Source of the DNA: Gammaproteobacteria bacterium
GTDB taxonomy: Bacteria > Pseudomonadota > Gammaproteobacteria > Acidiferrobacterales > Sulfurifustaceae
Length of the DNA stretch: 41,836 nt
Assembly (NCBI GenBank): GCA_016199745.1
Contig: JACQFZ010000021.1
Span: forward strand, 1 to 41,836
Direction of reading: 5' to 3'
Shown: one piece after another, positions 33,708 through 41,595 of the stretch
Position numbering within the stretch: the first letter of the stretch is position 1
Layout: each line of letters opens with the position of its first letter
Notes under the pieces: generated by a model
Seen by the model: the letters and a program-made list of their open reading frames with translations, nothing else
What the model was told of the DNA's origin: nothing
The model's database searches: none
Made by a program: the position numbers and the translations under genes

Positions 33708-34217
33708 TCAATCGGCGCTTACGCCCGCCAGTACTAGGTTGTTTTGCAATTGCCATTGCAGGTCGCGGATTACGAATTTATGCATGGTTTTGATCACCCA
33801 GTTGATCAAAAATGACGAAATCCAGTTTGGCCGAATGCGATTTTCGTAATAGGTCACCATGTGAACGACGCTGTCGGATTCGCCGCGTCCCTCGACTTCG
33901 ATGTACCCACCCAGCAGCTTCACATTATTCCAATAGCGGATACTTTGCTCGATGATCTCGAATTCGATGCGGCTCCGTTCAATGATATGCGTGATTTTCT
34001 TTGTCAGATAACCGCCGTCGCTGTATCGGCAGCGACAGGTATCGCCGACTTTGTCGTGCCGACCGTCGACCTCCTGTGGCGTTGGCAAGCTCAACTGCAG
34101 TAGCCACGACGGCTTTTTCTTAACGTGCTCGTAAAAGCCTACCTTGCGCCATACCTCGGCCTGGGTCGCCGCAACATTCATGCGGGTGGCGATACTGCTG
34201 ATGTTTTGCTGTTTCAT
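33708..34217 (-). CDS. SRPBCC/polyketide cyclase-like protein
   Basis: This encodes 169 residues. ATG at 34217 has AGGAAA at a normal distance. The pattern of an N-terminal strand (RMNVAATQAEVWRKVGFYEHVKK as a whole reading), a variable middle and a long C-terminal helix (FLINWVIKTMHKFVIRDLQ) is that of START/SRPBCC hydrophobic-ligand-binding folds. These may be cyclases, aromatases or carriers. It is second in the operon, 29 bp after the upstream methyltransferase. Confidence 0.7.
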   Translation of the reverse strand: MKQQNISSIATRMNVAATQAEVWRKVGFYEHVKKKPSWLLQLSLPTPQEVDGRHDKVGDTCRCRYSDGGYLTKKITHIIERSRIEFEIIEQSIRYWNNVKLLGGYIEVEGRGESDSVVHMVTYYENRIRPNWISSFLINWVIKTMHKFVIRDLQWQLQNNLVLAGVSAD

Positions 34218-34246
34218 AATTTTTTCCTGTGTGTGCGATGTTGTGG

Positions 34247-34927
34247 TTAAAGTTGGTTTGCGGCGGATAGGGGGGATTGCGCGACGAAGATCGCTATACA
34301 TCCGACGATACTGACTTCGCTGGTTTGGAATCGCTTTCTGAGTTCCCGCGCTAATTGGCTGGCGGAGTCCTCCGTGCCGTTGATCACCTTCAATTTCTGT
34401 AAAACGAAATACACGAACCTGCTGAGTAACGTCTTCGTTACGTCTTTATTCAAAATCGTGTAACCGAAAACCTGGGCGCGGGGATTCATGAGCGGACGGA
34501 GCACGTCAAATACCGCGCTCTTCGTCGCCATGTCTCCAGGGATGCAATGCAGAATTCCGCCGAGTGCGACCGAGTCGAAGCGATCAGTAGCGTGCCGAAT
34601 CGGTTCGAGCGCGTTGCAGAGATAGGTTTCGGGACGAAAGCGCGCGAGACGCTTGGCGGTGTAGTTGAGACAGTTTTGCTGTAGGTCGAACAACCCGATC
34701 CTGACCTCGCCCGGTTGGTACTGACAGCGATTCAGGATGTAGCCCGTACCGACACCCACGTCGGCATGGTTGCGAGACATATAGGCGCGATACAGATCTT
34801 GATAATGTCTGGGATGGCAACGCCAGACATACGGCGACAGTATTTGCATAATTAGAAAGTCGTAAGACGCTAGTAATAGCGTGCTGTAAATTCGAATGCC
34901 GTCATTGACGGTTCTGGCGGTTTTCAC
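34247..34927 (-). CDS. Class I SAM-dependent methyltransferase (paralog 2), first gene of the operon
   Basis: This encodes 226 residues. A GTG start at 34927, six bases after GAGG, places DVGVGTG at 56-62, exactly where its paralog has EVGVGTG; longer upstream frames lack this fit. Other matches to the paralog: WRC (35-37), IGLFDLQ, LNYTAKRL, HCIPGDM. It is most likely the second enzyme for a related acceptor, or a heterodimer partner. It is preceded by a short region with inverted repeats and the AraC-type regulator gene, both on the same strand. Confidence 0.8.
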   Translation of the reverse strand: MKTARTVNDGIRIYSTLLLASYDFLIMQILSPYVWRCHPRHYQDLYRAYMSRNHADVGVGTGYILNRCQYQPGEVRIGLFDLQQNCLNYTAKRLARFRPETYLCNALEPIRHATDRFDSVALGGILHCIPGDMATKSAVFDVLRPLMNPRAQVFGYTILNKDVTKTLLSRFVYFVLQKLKVINGTEDSASQLARELRKRFQTSEVSIVGCIAIFVAQSPLSAANQL

Positions 34928-35012
34928 GCATTGCCTCGCTGGTCTTGAAAAGTATCGATGGTCGAAACGACGACCTTCGTCATTACCGGAATAATGGCAA
35001 GCGTACGGACAC

Positions 35013-35113
35013 AATCCGGTTAGATACTCCGGATTGATAAAACTGGACCAAAAATTTTTCTTTTTGCTAGAAAAACAGGGTATTCGGGGGTTCCAGAATT
35101 ATGATTCTGGAAC
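35013..35113 (-). promoter_or_regulatory. Inverted repeats upstream of the methyltransferase operon
   Basis: Two palindromes lie between the regulator gene and the operon: AATCCGG/CCGGATT (35013-35019 with 35029-35035) and GTTCCAGAAT/ATTCTGGAAC (35090-35099 with 35104-35113, perfect 10 bp around TATG). The second could be the regulator gene's terminator or an operator; the first lies where the operon promoter is expected. Confidence 0.4.
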
Positions 35114-35127
35114 ATCAGGGGCAGAGA

Positions 35128-36135
35128 TTATTTGGCGGGAGACTTACGGAAGGCACCGGGGGATATGCCGGTGATTTCCTTGAACGCGGCATAGAAGTTA
35201 GATTGCGTGCTGAACCCGGTTTCCAGGCCAATGGACAGCACCGAAGACTTCGGTTCGTTGATCAGCAAGGCCTTGGCGGCCTCAACCCGCTTTTCGCGTA
35301 CGTATCTGGAAAAATTAACGCCAAACTGCCGATTCACCAATTCGGATAATTGGTGCGGCGTCAGATTCATCGCGTCGGCGGTGATGGCGAGATTCAGGTT
35401 TTCGTTCTGGTACAGCTTGTCCTGTTTCATCAACGTATCGAGCTTGTTCAGACTGGCCTGGACGTCGACGTCATTCAATGTCGATGCCGCGTAACTCAGC
35501 TTAGACAGTTCGGCCAATTCCGTCAGCAGGCCCGGAAACACCATCAGCGCGGCAACGATCAACACGAAGGACAGACCGATACTGTTGGTGTAGAACGTAT
35601 AGAAATAGCCGTGATCGATATAAGGCACGGACAAGCCAAGCAGCAGCACGAACAACGCGAAGATGGAAAACAGAGCAAAGAAAAACATCTCGATTTTGAA
35701 ACGTTGGCGTTGCGTGCGCAGTCCGTAAATCAAACTCGACAACCAGAAACTGTAACCCATGCCCACCAAGAAGATCATTGGCACCGCGATCTCGTATCGC
35801 AGCAAGTAGTTCAGCGATACCGGGGCCAAGTGCAACAACAGCAGCGGGTGCGCCGGTGCTTCGGGCAGCAGGGTTGCCCGACTGAAATAAAAAAACATGG
35901 GGGGTGCCAGAAACAGCCAGAAGCGATAACTTGGTGTCAGTAACACGTCGGCACCCTTCAAAAAAAACTCCAAGTGCCCCAGTTGCAGGAAGCTCAAGCT
36001 AATCAACAATCCGGCGCAGGAGCTGATGGCGTACCACGACTTATTGACGTTTTTGAAGAAGAAAACGTAGGCGATGAACAGGATCATCGCGCTTAGGATG
36101 GAAAAGCCGATATTCAGAAGACTGACGGTCGTCAT
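35128..36135 (-). CDS. Membrane-embedded AraC-family transcriptional regulator
   Basis: This encodes 335 residues. The first about 210 residues form six or seven hydrophobic helices (for example FSILSAMILFIAYVFFF, SYRFWLFLAPPMFFYF, FALFVLLLGLSVPYI). Residues about 235-335 are a double helix-turn-helix of the AraC/XylS type (LNLAITADAMNLTPHQLSEL, VLSIGLETGFSTQSNFYAAF, GISPGAFRK). Such proteins sense a signal in or at the membrane and bind DNA while anchored. It lies upstream of, and points into, the five-gene methyltransferase operon and is its best candidate regulator. It has a weak ribosome-binding site. Confidence 0.9.
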   Translation of the reverse strand: MTTVSLLNIGFSILSAMILFIAYVFFFKNVNKSWYAISSCAGLLISLSFLQLGHLEFFLKGADVLLTPSYRFWLFLAPPMFFYFSRATLLPEAPAHPLLLLHLAPVSLNYLLRYEIAVPMIFLVGMGYSFWLSSLIYGLRTQRQRFKIEMFFFALFSIFALFVLLLGLSVPYIDHGYFYTFYTNSIGLSFVLIVAALMVFPGLLTELAELSKLSYAASTLNDVDVQASLNKLDTLMKQDKLYQNENLNLAITADAMNLTPHQLSELVNRQFGVNFSRYVREKRVEAAKALLINEPKSSVLSIGLETGFSTQSNFYAAFKEITGISPGAFRKSPAK

Positions 36136-36206
36136 ACGGAGCTAATTTCTCGGAGCGCTAGGTGAATGGCGAACCTTCCTTCGGCATTTTACTCGCCCAT
36201 GCGTAC

Positions 36207-36355
36207 GGTGCGGAGATTACCTGAGGCCTAAAGCGTCCTTAATCACAGTCTCGAGCGCCCCAACGGCTCGCAAGAGTCAGGGGCGGTGAGATAGTCCACT
36301 CCAGCTGGAAACAGTGAATCCCTGGTCGCAGGTTCGAGCCCTGCCGGGCCCATCA
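36207..36355 (+). pseudogene. Degenerate copy of the 3' half of the intron plus the tRNA-Ile 3' exon
   Basis: From GGTGCGGAGATTACCTGAGG to CCGGGCCCATCA this matches 29629-29796 over its length. It includes CAACGGCTCGCAAGAGTCA, GGCGGTGAGATAGTCCACTCC, CTGGAAACAG and the 3' exon (36317-36355). Differences: P7 weakened (GAGATTA), 9 bases missing after the P9 hairpin, one base lost in the variable loop, and CCA mutated to TCA. The 5' exon and the 5' half of the intron are absent, so it cannot be functional. Confidence 0.88.
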
Positions 36356-36400
36356 AATTGCTATCCAAGGATCTCCCCGAGACATCTGACTTAATTATTA

Positions 36401-36437
36401 CCCCTCTCCCTCCGGGAGAGGGGTTGGGGTGAGGGAA
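36401..36437. repeat. GC-rich palindromic repeat
   Basis: CCCCTCTCCCTCCGGGAGAG, then GGGTTGGGGTGAGGGAA, near-identical to part of the repeat at 12369-12459. It lies 46 bp right of the tRNA relic. Confidence 0.7.
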
Positions 36438-36489
36438 GAGGGCGAGCCATTCACCCGCCCAATCCTGTCGTAACCAATGTTGGCGCCGT

Positions 36490-37050
36490 TCACGATCTCT
36501 CTCGTTTCGGACGCCGCACCGCGCGCACCCTTCCGCTCGATCCACCGCCGCAATAGAACAGCTCCGCACCGTCAGACTCGAGCCCGCTGACGCCGACACC
36601 GCGCGGCATCTCCAACCGCTCAAGCACCGCGCCGCTCTGCGGATCGATGCGGCGGACTTCGCTCTCGTCGCCTTCCCAAGTGCCGTGCCATAACTCACCA
36701 TCGACCCAACTCACACCAGTGACGAAGCGGTTGGACTCGATGGTGCGCAGAATGGCGCCGGTCGCGGGATCGATCTTGTCGATGCGCGCTTCGGCGATTT
36801 GGTAAAGGTGCGTGCCGTCGAAGGCGGTGCCGGCATCGCTGGCGCAGTCGAGCGTGCGCGCCACCGCGCCGCTCGCGGGATCGAAGGCGATGAGCTTGGG
36901 CCCGGTTGCCGCCCAAACGTGGCGACCGTCGTGGGTGATACCGTTGATCTTGTCGACGCCGGCGAACGGTCCGTACTCACGCACGATCTCGGCCGCGCGC
37001 GCGGGTAGCTCCGGTGTTGTGTTACTTGTCTTACTTCGGGAAGCGGTCAT
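36490..37050 (-). CDS. Small propeller-like protein (glutamine cyclotransferase/PQQ-repeat-like)
   Basis: This encodes 186 residues from ATG 37050, with GAGGA eight to twelve bases upstream; earlier in-frame starts are less likely. Repeats of the form ..KLIAFDPASGAVARTL, ..ARIDKIDPATGAILRTI and ..EVRRIDPQSGAVLERL are propeller blades like those in SMP-30/PQQ-like and glutaminyl cyclotransferase-like proteins. It has about four blades, fewer than a full six- or seven-blade ring, so it may be partial or dimeric. No signal peptide. It is preceded by the regulator gene at 37100 with 49 bp between them, likely one transcript. Confidence 0.65.
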   Translation of the reverse strand: MTASRSKTSNTTPELPARAAEIVREYGPFAGVDKINGITHDGRHVWAATGPKLIAFDPASGAVARTLDCASDAGTAFDGTHLYQIAEARIDKIDPATGAILRTIESNRFVTGVSWVDGELWHGTWEGDESEVRRIDPQSGAVLERLEMPRGVGVSGLESDGAELFYCGGGSSGRVRAVRRPKRERS

Positions 37051-37099
37051 CGCTTGGTTCCTCATGTTGGCGCGCTCGTAACGGCGCCGTGACAACAAT

Positions 37100-38320
37100 C
37101 TACCCAAGTGGCAGCGCCGCAGGGAGTAACAAGTTCGTAGTGAATCCCGTCAGCGGCGGCGAAAGCCAGCGCTGCGCGCGTGCCCGCCCGATCGAGCGCA
37201 CCCGTCCCTCGGCCTGCAACTCGACGAGCGCGCGTTGCACCGTGCGCTGGCTGGCACCGAGCGCCAGCGCGAGTGCCGAGGTGGACCACGCCGCGCCATC
37301 ACCGAGCAACGCCAGCAACGACGCCTGATCGCCATCGATCGGCGGCACTAACACGACGACGGCGCATTCGCCGCGCGGCGTAAGCGCGAAGCCATCCGCG
37401 CTCGCGTCGATGCGCGCCAACGGCGCCGCGAGCGCACGCAATCGGCCGATCTCAACACGCAGGCGCGCCCGGTGCGACTCGTTGGCGCGGCGCGTGCGAA
37501 ACGCGCAAGTGATCAGCGCGCTCCGATCAACATCGCCGGGCCACGCCTCGGCGAGCGCACGCGCCAACGCGAACAACACCGGCCGGCGCGCCAGCGGCAA
37601 CCACGTCGAGCCAACGCGCAACCCGCGACGACAAGCGTCGACCACCAGCGCGCCCGAGGCGATGAGCGCTTCAACTTCGTCGAGGCGCAACAACTCCTCG
37701 CGCCCAGCATGGACGCGCCGCGCCGCGGGACGATCGAGCGCAGCGCGCGCCTCGGCAACTTCCGCGAGCAGCGCCGGCACCCGCGCACGTTCGGCCGCAT
37801 CAAAGGCGCGCGCGAGCGCCGCCTGCGCCGGTGCTGTCCGCAGCGAGCGCAGCGCCACTTCGGCCGCGGCCAACTCGGCCACCGCCAGCAACGACGGTGA
37901 CAGACCATGCGCATCGAGCCGAACCAGCACGGACGCAGCTTCGTCGAGTCGACCAAGCAGAAGCAACCGGCGCACCATGATCAAACGCGCATGCAACGCA
38001 TTGGCGCGATCGGCGCGCGCCTCGAGCGTGACCGACGCCGCCGCCAGTGTGCCCGGCGAGCCACGCAGGTCGCGCATCGCGAGCGCAACCTCCGCCTCAG
38101 CGACGACACAGCGCGCACGCGCCAACTCCTCGTGCGCGCCAAAGCCGCGAGCCGCGCGTCGAAGCAACTCACGAGCGCGCGAATACTCGCCGAGCTGCGC
38201 CATCGCGATGCCACGCAAGGCGAGCGCCGGCGGATCATCGCGTAGGGCAACACGCTTAAGAGCGCCGAGCGCGTCGCCAACGGCAAGCGCTCGCGCAGCG
38301 GCGGCGATCAGGGAGTCCAT
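37100..38320 (-). CDS. Helix-turn-helix regulator with TPR-like helical domain, very GC-rich
   Basis: This encodes 406 residues. Residues about 1-200 are Ala/Leu/Arg-rich helical repeats of TPR type (GIAMAQLGEYSRARELLRRA). The C-terminal about 70 residues hold a winged helix-turn-helix (STSALALALGASQRTVQRAL, LQAEGRVRSIGR). It is a probable one-component regulator of the following propeller-like gene. The coding sequence is markedly richer in G and C than its neighbours, and long open frames appear on the other strand as a side effect. This suggests transfer from a high-GC donor such as an actinobacterium or myxobacterium. The start at 38320 lacks a clear ribosome-binding site. Confidence 0.75.
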   Translation of the reverse strand: MDSLIAAAARALAVGDALGALKRVALRDDPPALALRGIAMAQLGEYSRARELLRRAARGFGAHEELARARCVVAEAEVALAMRDLRGSPGTLAAASVTLEARADRANALHARLIMVRRLLLLGRLDEAASVLVRLDAHGLSPSLLAVAELAAAEVALRSLRTAPAQAALARAFDAAERARVPALLAEVAEARAALDRPAARRVHAGREELLRLDEVEALIASGALVVDACRRGLRVGSTWLPLARRPVLFALARALAEAWPGDVDRSALITCAFRTRRANESHRARLRVEIGRLRALAAPLARIDASADGFALTPRGECAVVVLVPPIDGDQASLLALLGDGAAWSTSALALALGASQRTVQRALVELQAEGRVRSIGRARAQRWLSPPLTGFTTNLLLPAALPLG

Positions 38321-38496
38321 CGCGACAGGCTACTGCGGTATTAAGTAAGGGGACAGATCTAATTGATCAAGGTACGCGGGCCAATAAGGCGGCTTTCGAC
38401 CCGAAGCGGAGGTGTCTTTGGCAGAGGGTCACATGACGCACAGCTTTCCCCGCGGCTCTTCTCCAGGTTAGCTACGCAACTGAACCGAGCACATGG

Positions 38497-39669
38497 TCAA
38501 AGCTTGAGCGACTTCACTTTCTGGCGGTACGCGTCAACCATTTCAGCGGCCAAAGAGTGCTGTTGTGGCGTAAGCGCAGTGAACGGCGGGAGCTTCTTCT
38601 CGAACTCTGTCCATCTTCTCATCATCGCTTGCAGCGAGATTCCATCGAGCTGTCCCTTACTGAATATCGCCTGGAGTATGGGAGACAGCTCATCCGGAAC
38701 TTCCTTTCCATTTATCACGCGGCTGGTAAGCCAAAGATATGTGTCCGCTAACTGCAGGCCGATACTCTTTCCGCTCTCGGACACGTGCAATTGCCTCTCA
38801 GGAAAGTGCGTCATCATACTCATCGCTCCCTCGCGGGCACCCTCGAAGAATGGATGGCGCAAGTATCGGTCACGCTCCCCTTCCTTACCCTTGAAGTATG
38901 CAGCGATTTTCGAGTGAAAATGGAATGTTCGCTGTTGAGCCGGATTGAACTGTGACTGCCTATCTACGGTGATCCCTAGGGCCTTACGATCAGCCTTCTT
39001 CTGGCGATGCGCAATGGCACCAACCACGAATTGAAATCCGATCGAGTTGGGTGCCAACGCCGTCTGGTCGAAGATCCCAAAATCCATTTCCGCGGGACGC
39101 GCGATTCCGAATCGCAGAGCGTCCGATATCACCTCCTTCATGCGTTTGTCGATGTCGCTGCTGTCCACACGTTTTAGAATTTCCGCCAGCATCGCTGAAA
39201 TGTTACCCGCCTCTCGTTCTTTGTGTGCGTGACCTATCAGGCACAAACGCCAGGATTCTCGAAGGAGTGCCTCGTCCAACACGTAGTCAAGGGCGGCAAG
39301 CAGCAGGAACCGTAGCGGCGTCCAATACCAATCCCATTTCATTGCCTCATTGATGCCTGCATCAAATACAGCATTGAAGAGCGTGACTACCGCAAAGGAC
39401 GGTTTATGGATGAAGTAATAGTCGAATCGGAAGTCAAATCTGCGTTGTAGCTCGTTTAGATTGCTTGCAATCTGCGCTAATCCCCGGCAGCCAACTTCGT
39501 TCGCATGCAACGACTCGGTGCCAAGAGCGTGCAGAATCCGCCTGTGTTGCTCCAGGCCCAGCACATCTACGTTCAACGAGCTGGAAATAACGCCGTAGCT
39601 GAGGACCGGCTGGTTTTGGTCGAAAAGATTGTTGCCGGAGTTGCCGGTTTCGTCGATGTGAAAGAACAC
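38497..39669 (-). CDS. DUF3800-domain protein
   Basis: This encodes 390 residues from a GTG at 39669 with a strong GGGAGGGAAG. MFFHIDETGNSG at the start (D6, E7) and GLQLADTYLW (D309) near the end are the acidic signatures of DUF3800, a domain with a predicted RNase H-like nuclease fold. DUF3800 proteins are frequent in prophages and defence islands; a biochemical function is not established. Codon use is AT-richer than in the core genes. It is followed upstream (right) by the membrane protein gene on the same strand and then by the divergent FRG gene. Confidence 0.85.
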   Translation of the reverse strand: MFFHIDETGNSGNNLFDQNQPVLSYGVISSSLNVDVLGLEQHRRILHALGTESLHANEVGCRGLAQIASNLNELQRRFDFRFDYYFIHKPSFAVVTLFNAVFDAGINEAMKWDWYWTPLRFLLLAALDYVLDEALLRESWRLCLIGHAHKEREAGNISAMLAEILKRVDSSDIDKRMKEVISDALRFGIARPAEMDFGIFDQTALAPNSIGFQFVVGAIAHRQKKADRKALGITVDRQSQFNPAQQRTFHFHSKIAAYFKGKEGERDRYLRHPFFEGAREGAMSMMTHFPERQLHVSESGKSIGLQLADTYLWLTSRVINGKEVPDELSPILQAIFSKGQLDGISLQAMMRRWTEFEKKLPPFTALTPQQHSLAAEMVDAYRQKVKSLKL

Positions 39670-39800
39670 TCTGACTTCCCTCCCAGGGTCGATAAGGGTC
39701 GGAGTGATTATTTTTTAATTACTCCGAGCCGTTAATTTGAGCACGGCCATCTGATGCGTGCCCTCGACTGGCAGCGTTCGTCGTTGCATTGCTATCTAAT

Positions 39801-40397
39801 CTAGGATGCCGCCGTCGTGCCCGATCCGATTTTTTTTACTAGCGCTTTTTCATGGAGGTCGTATGCAGCTTTGACATCTTTTATTAGTGCATTAAACCTT
39901 TCTTTCCCGCCTGGCGTATGATCGGCAAATGCTTTGCTAACCGCTTTATCGCTTCCCCATATCAATATGGTCGATACAACGTTCTTTTTCGTGGCGAGAT
40001 GCAAGTCTTGGGCGTCTTCCATGAACCCTGCCTTCCACTCAGCGATTACTCGCAATCCTTTCGTATCGCCGTCGGCTATTACCGTCTCGGTTGCTTTGAT
40101 TTGATTGTACAAGTTGGCAAGGTATGACCATTGAGACGCGAAGCGTGCGTACAGACCAAAGTAACTTGCAGCGAAAATTGTTCCGAGAGTAGGGATGATG
40201 TCTATCTGGTGACTATTGCCGAATAGGCAATCAAGATAAATTGCTACAGGAGTCATCCACGAGCTCACAAGAAGTGCACGTAGCGTGACGATGTCGCCCC
40301 CATTCGGGCGTTTCGTACAAGTTAGGAGTCGTTCACCTGAGAGATATTTAATTACTATGTTCCAACAGCGAAGGAAACAACTGAAATATTGGTTCAT
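39801..40397 (-). CDS. Two-helix membrane protein of unknown function
   Basis: This encodes 198 residues. ATG at 40397 follows a strong AAGGAGG by 8 bases; a TTG just before it is rejected. Two membrane helices (about 36-58, ALLVSSWMTPVAIYLDCLF; about 66-86, IIPTLGTIFAASYFGLYARF) are followed by a cytosolic helical tail of about 110 residues with possible coiled coil. I recognise no family. Small proteins with two helices and a soluble tail are common as effectors in anti-phage systems, which fits the DUF3800 and FRG neighbours, but nothing proves this. Confidence 0.7.
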   Translation of the reverse strand: MNQYFSCFLRCWNIVIKYLSGERLLTCTKRPNGGDIVTLRALLVSSWMTPVAIYLDCLFGNSHQIDIIPTLGTIFAASYFGLYARFASQWSYLANLYNQIKATETVIADGDTKGLRVIAEWKAGFMEDAQDLHLATKKNVVSTILIWGSDKAVSKAFADHTPGGKERFNALIKDVKAAYDLHEKALVKKIGSGTTAAS

Positions 40398-40669
40398 CAA
40401 TCAAACCTCCTTGTTGTAGTGCGATTCTTCGGAAGGAAAAGTTAAGTTGTATGGACTGAAATCATTTTCTTCTAGATACCAGAGTCAGCGGCAAGAACAT
40501 TACAGTTTCTCGAAAATACCCATGCGAGAACCAATCGCCGTCACGGTTGCTGCTTAAAGTGAAGTCCACGTTGGTAAAGCGGTCAAGCATCGGGAAAATG
40601 ACTGGATGACGCTTTTAGTAGCTAGCAACGATTAACGAAACGGAAATTCCGGAGTGAGCAAGGAGCGCA

Positions 40670-41488
40670 ATGAAGACATCTCTGCTAGCGACAATTCAAG
40701 AAAATTTCGTAACCAAAACCAAGCGATGGAATCTTCCACTCATAGCAAGACCGTGGTTCCGGGGACATGAGAAGACCAGTTGGCAGTTAGTCCCCTCAAT
40801 TCTCCGTAACGGCAATCAACGACATGAATTTGAGCTGACGGCGCGTTTCCGACTATTGGCGCCAGGATTTGGTGCAGATATTCCGACTGATCGTCTGGAT
40901 CAATGGCTCTTCGTCATGCAGCACAATTTGGCCCCTACACGACTTCTCGACTGGTCAGAAAGCCTGAACACAGCTGTCTTCTTTTCGTGTCTCGACTGGA
41001 TTACGAAACGCGATGTCGAAAAATGTTCAGACGGAACAGTATTTGCGTTAAATCCGATATTTCTCAATGAGCACGTACTCGACGTTAACGGTTTTCCTGT
41101 TACTTGGACTCAAGGTCAGGTGCTACAAACCATCAAGTTTGCTTTCGGTACGCAGGATGAACCCGTTCTTGATCCTAAAGGCAACGTTATCCATATCCCT
41201 TATCTTCAACTCCCCGCCGCCATTTTTCCGTCCACAGTCCACGGCCGCATGCGGGCGCAGAAGGCGTGCTTTACGCTTCATGGTGCCGATCATCGGGACA
41301 TGCGTACAATTTTTCACGAAAAGGGATGGACGGCAGCGGAAACGTTGATCGAATATTTAGTACCGCGAGACAAGAAGCCCGAGCTGGCAGACGATCTTGC
41401 TTTGGCTGGAATTACATACTCTACAATTTTCCCCGATCTTGAAGGACTAACGAGCGATCTTAAGTTTCAATTTCGAATTGAGCCCTAA
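40670..41488 (+). CDS. FRG-domain protein
   Basis: This encodes 272 residues, with AAGGAG at 40660-40665. The FRG signature is at the N-terminus (PWFRGHEKTSWQLVPSI), and the domain continues with MQHNLAPTRLLDWSES and NTAVFFSCL, both highly typical. The biochemical role is unknown; the domain occurs in phages, toxin-like and defence-linked proteins. It is transcribed divergently from the membrane protein gene, with 272 bp between them. A short run of direct repeats follows its stop codon. Confidence 0.88.
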   Translation: MKTSLLATIQENFVTKTKRWNLPLIARPWFRGHEKTSWQLVPSILRNGNQRHEFELTARFRLLAPGFGADIPTDRLDQWLFVMQHNLAPTRLLDWSESLNTAVFFSCLDWITKRDVEKCSDGTVFALNPIFLNEHVLDVNGFPVTWTQGQVLQTIKFAFGTQDEPVLDPKGNVIHIPYLQLPAAIFPSTVHGRMRAQKACFTLHGADHRDMRTIFHEKGWTAAETLIEYLVPRDKKPELADDLALAGITYSTIFPDLEGLTSDLKFQFRIEP

Positions 41489-41490
41489 TC

Positions 41491-41563
41491 GCAGTGGCAC
41501 TAATCGAATCGCAGTGGCACAGTGGCAATGGCAGCAAAGGGCAAGGCAAAGAGGCAGTGGCAC
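41491..41563. repeat. Short direct repeats GCAGTGGCAC
   Basis: GCAGTGGCAC occurs at 41491-41500, 41511-41520 and 41554-41563, with related AGTGGCAATGGCAG between them. It sits between the FRG gene and the transposase gene and looks like slippage-type or transposase-associated sequence. Confidence 0.55.
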
Positions 41564-41595
41564 AGGCAAAAAGGGCCAGGCCTTGCAATAACACA

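Larger units (their letters stand above)
29797..36355. mobile_element. Candidate tRNA-associated genomic island without integrase
   Basis: The segment lies between the intact intron-bearing tRNA gene and a degenerate copy of its 3' half (36207-36355), in direct orientation. Islands that integrate at a tRNA 3' end leave just such direct repeats. The cargo is a hydrolase, a cupin, a five-gene methyltransferase operon and a membrane AraC-type regulator; by eye it is more AT-rich than the flanking core genes. No integrase, excisionase or other mobility gene is seen. The bounds may also come from a decayed tandem tRNA duplication. Confidence 0.4.

Noticed and set aside
29797-36206. An integrase or recombinase gene inside the putative island
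   Set aside because: All open frames of useful length in this segment are accounted for by the hydrolase, cupin, methyltransferase operon and regulator. None shows the tyrosine or serine recombinase motifs.
37410-38348. A 312-codon open frame on the plus strand
   Set aside because: It is the antisense of the very GC-rich regulator gene; composition is Arg/Ser/Ala only and it has no domain pattern. High GC removes stop codons on the opposite strand.
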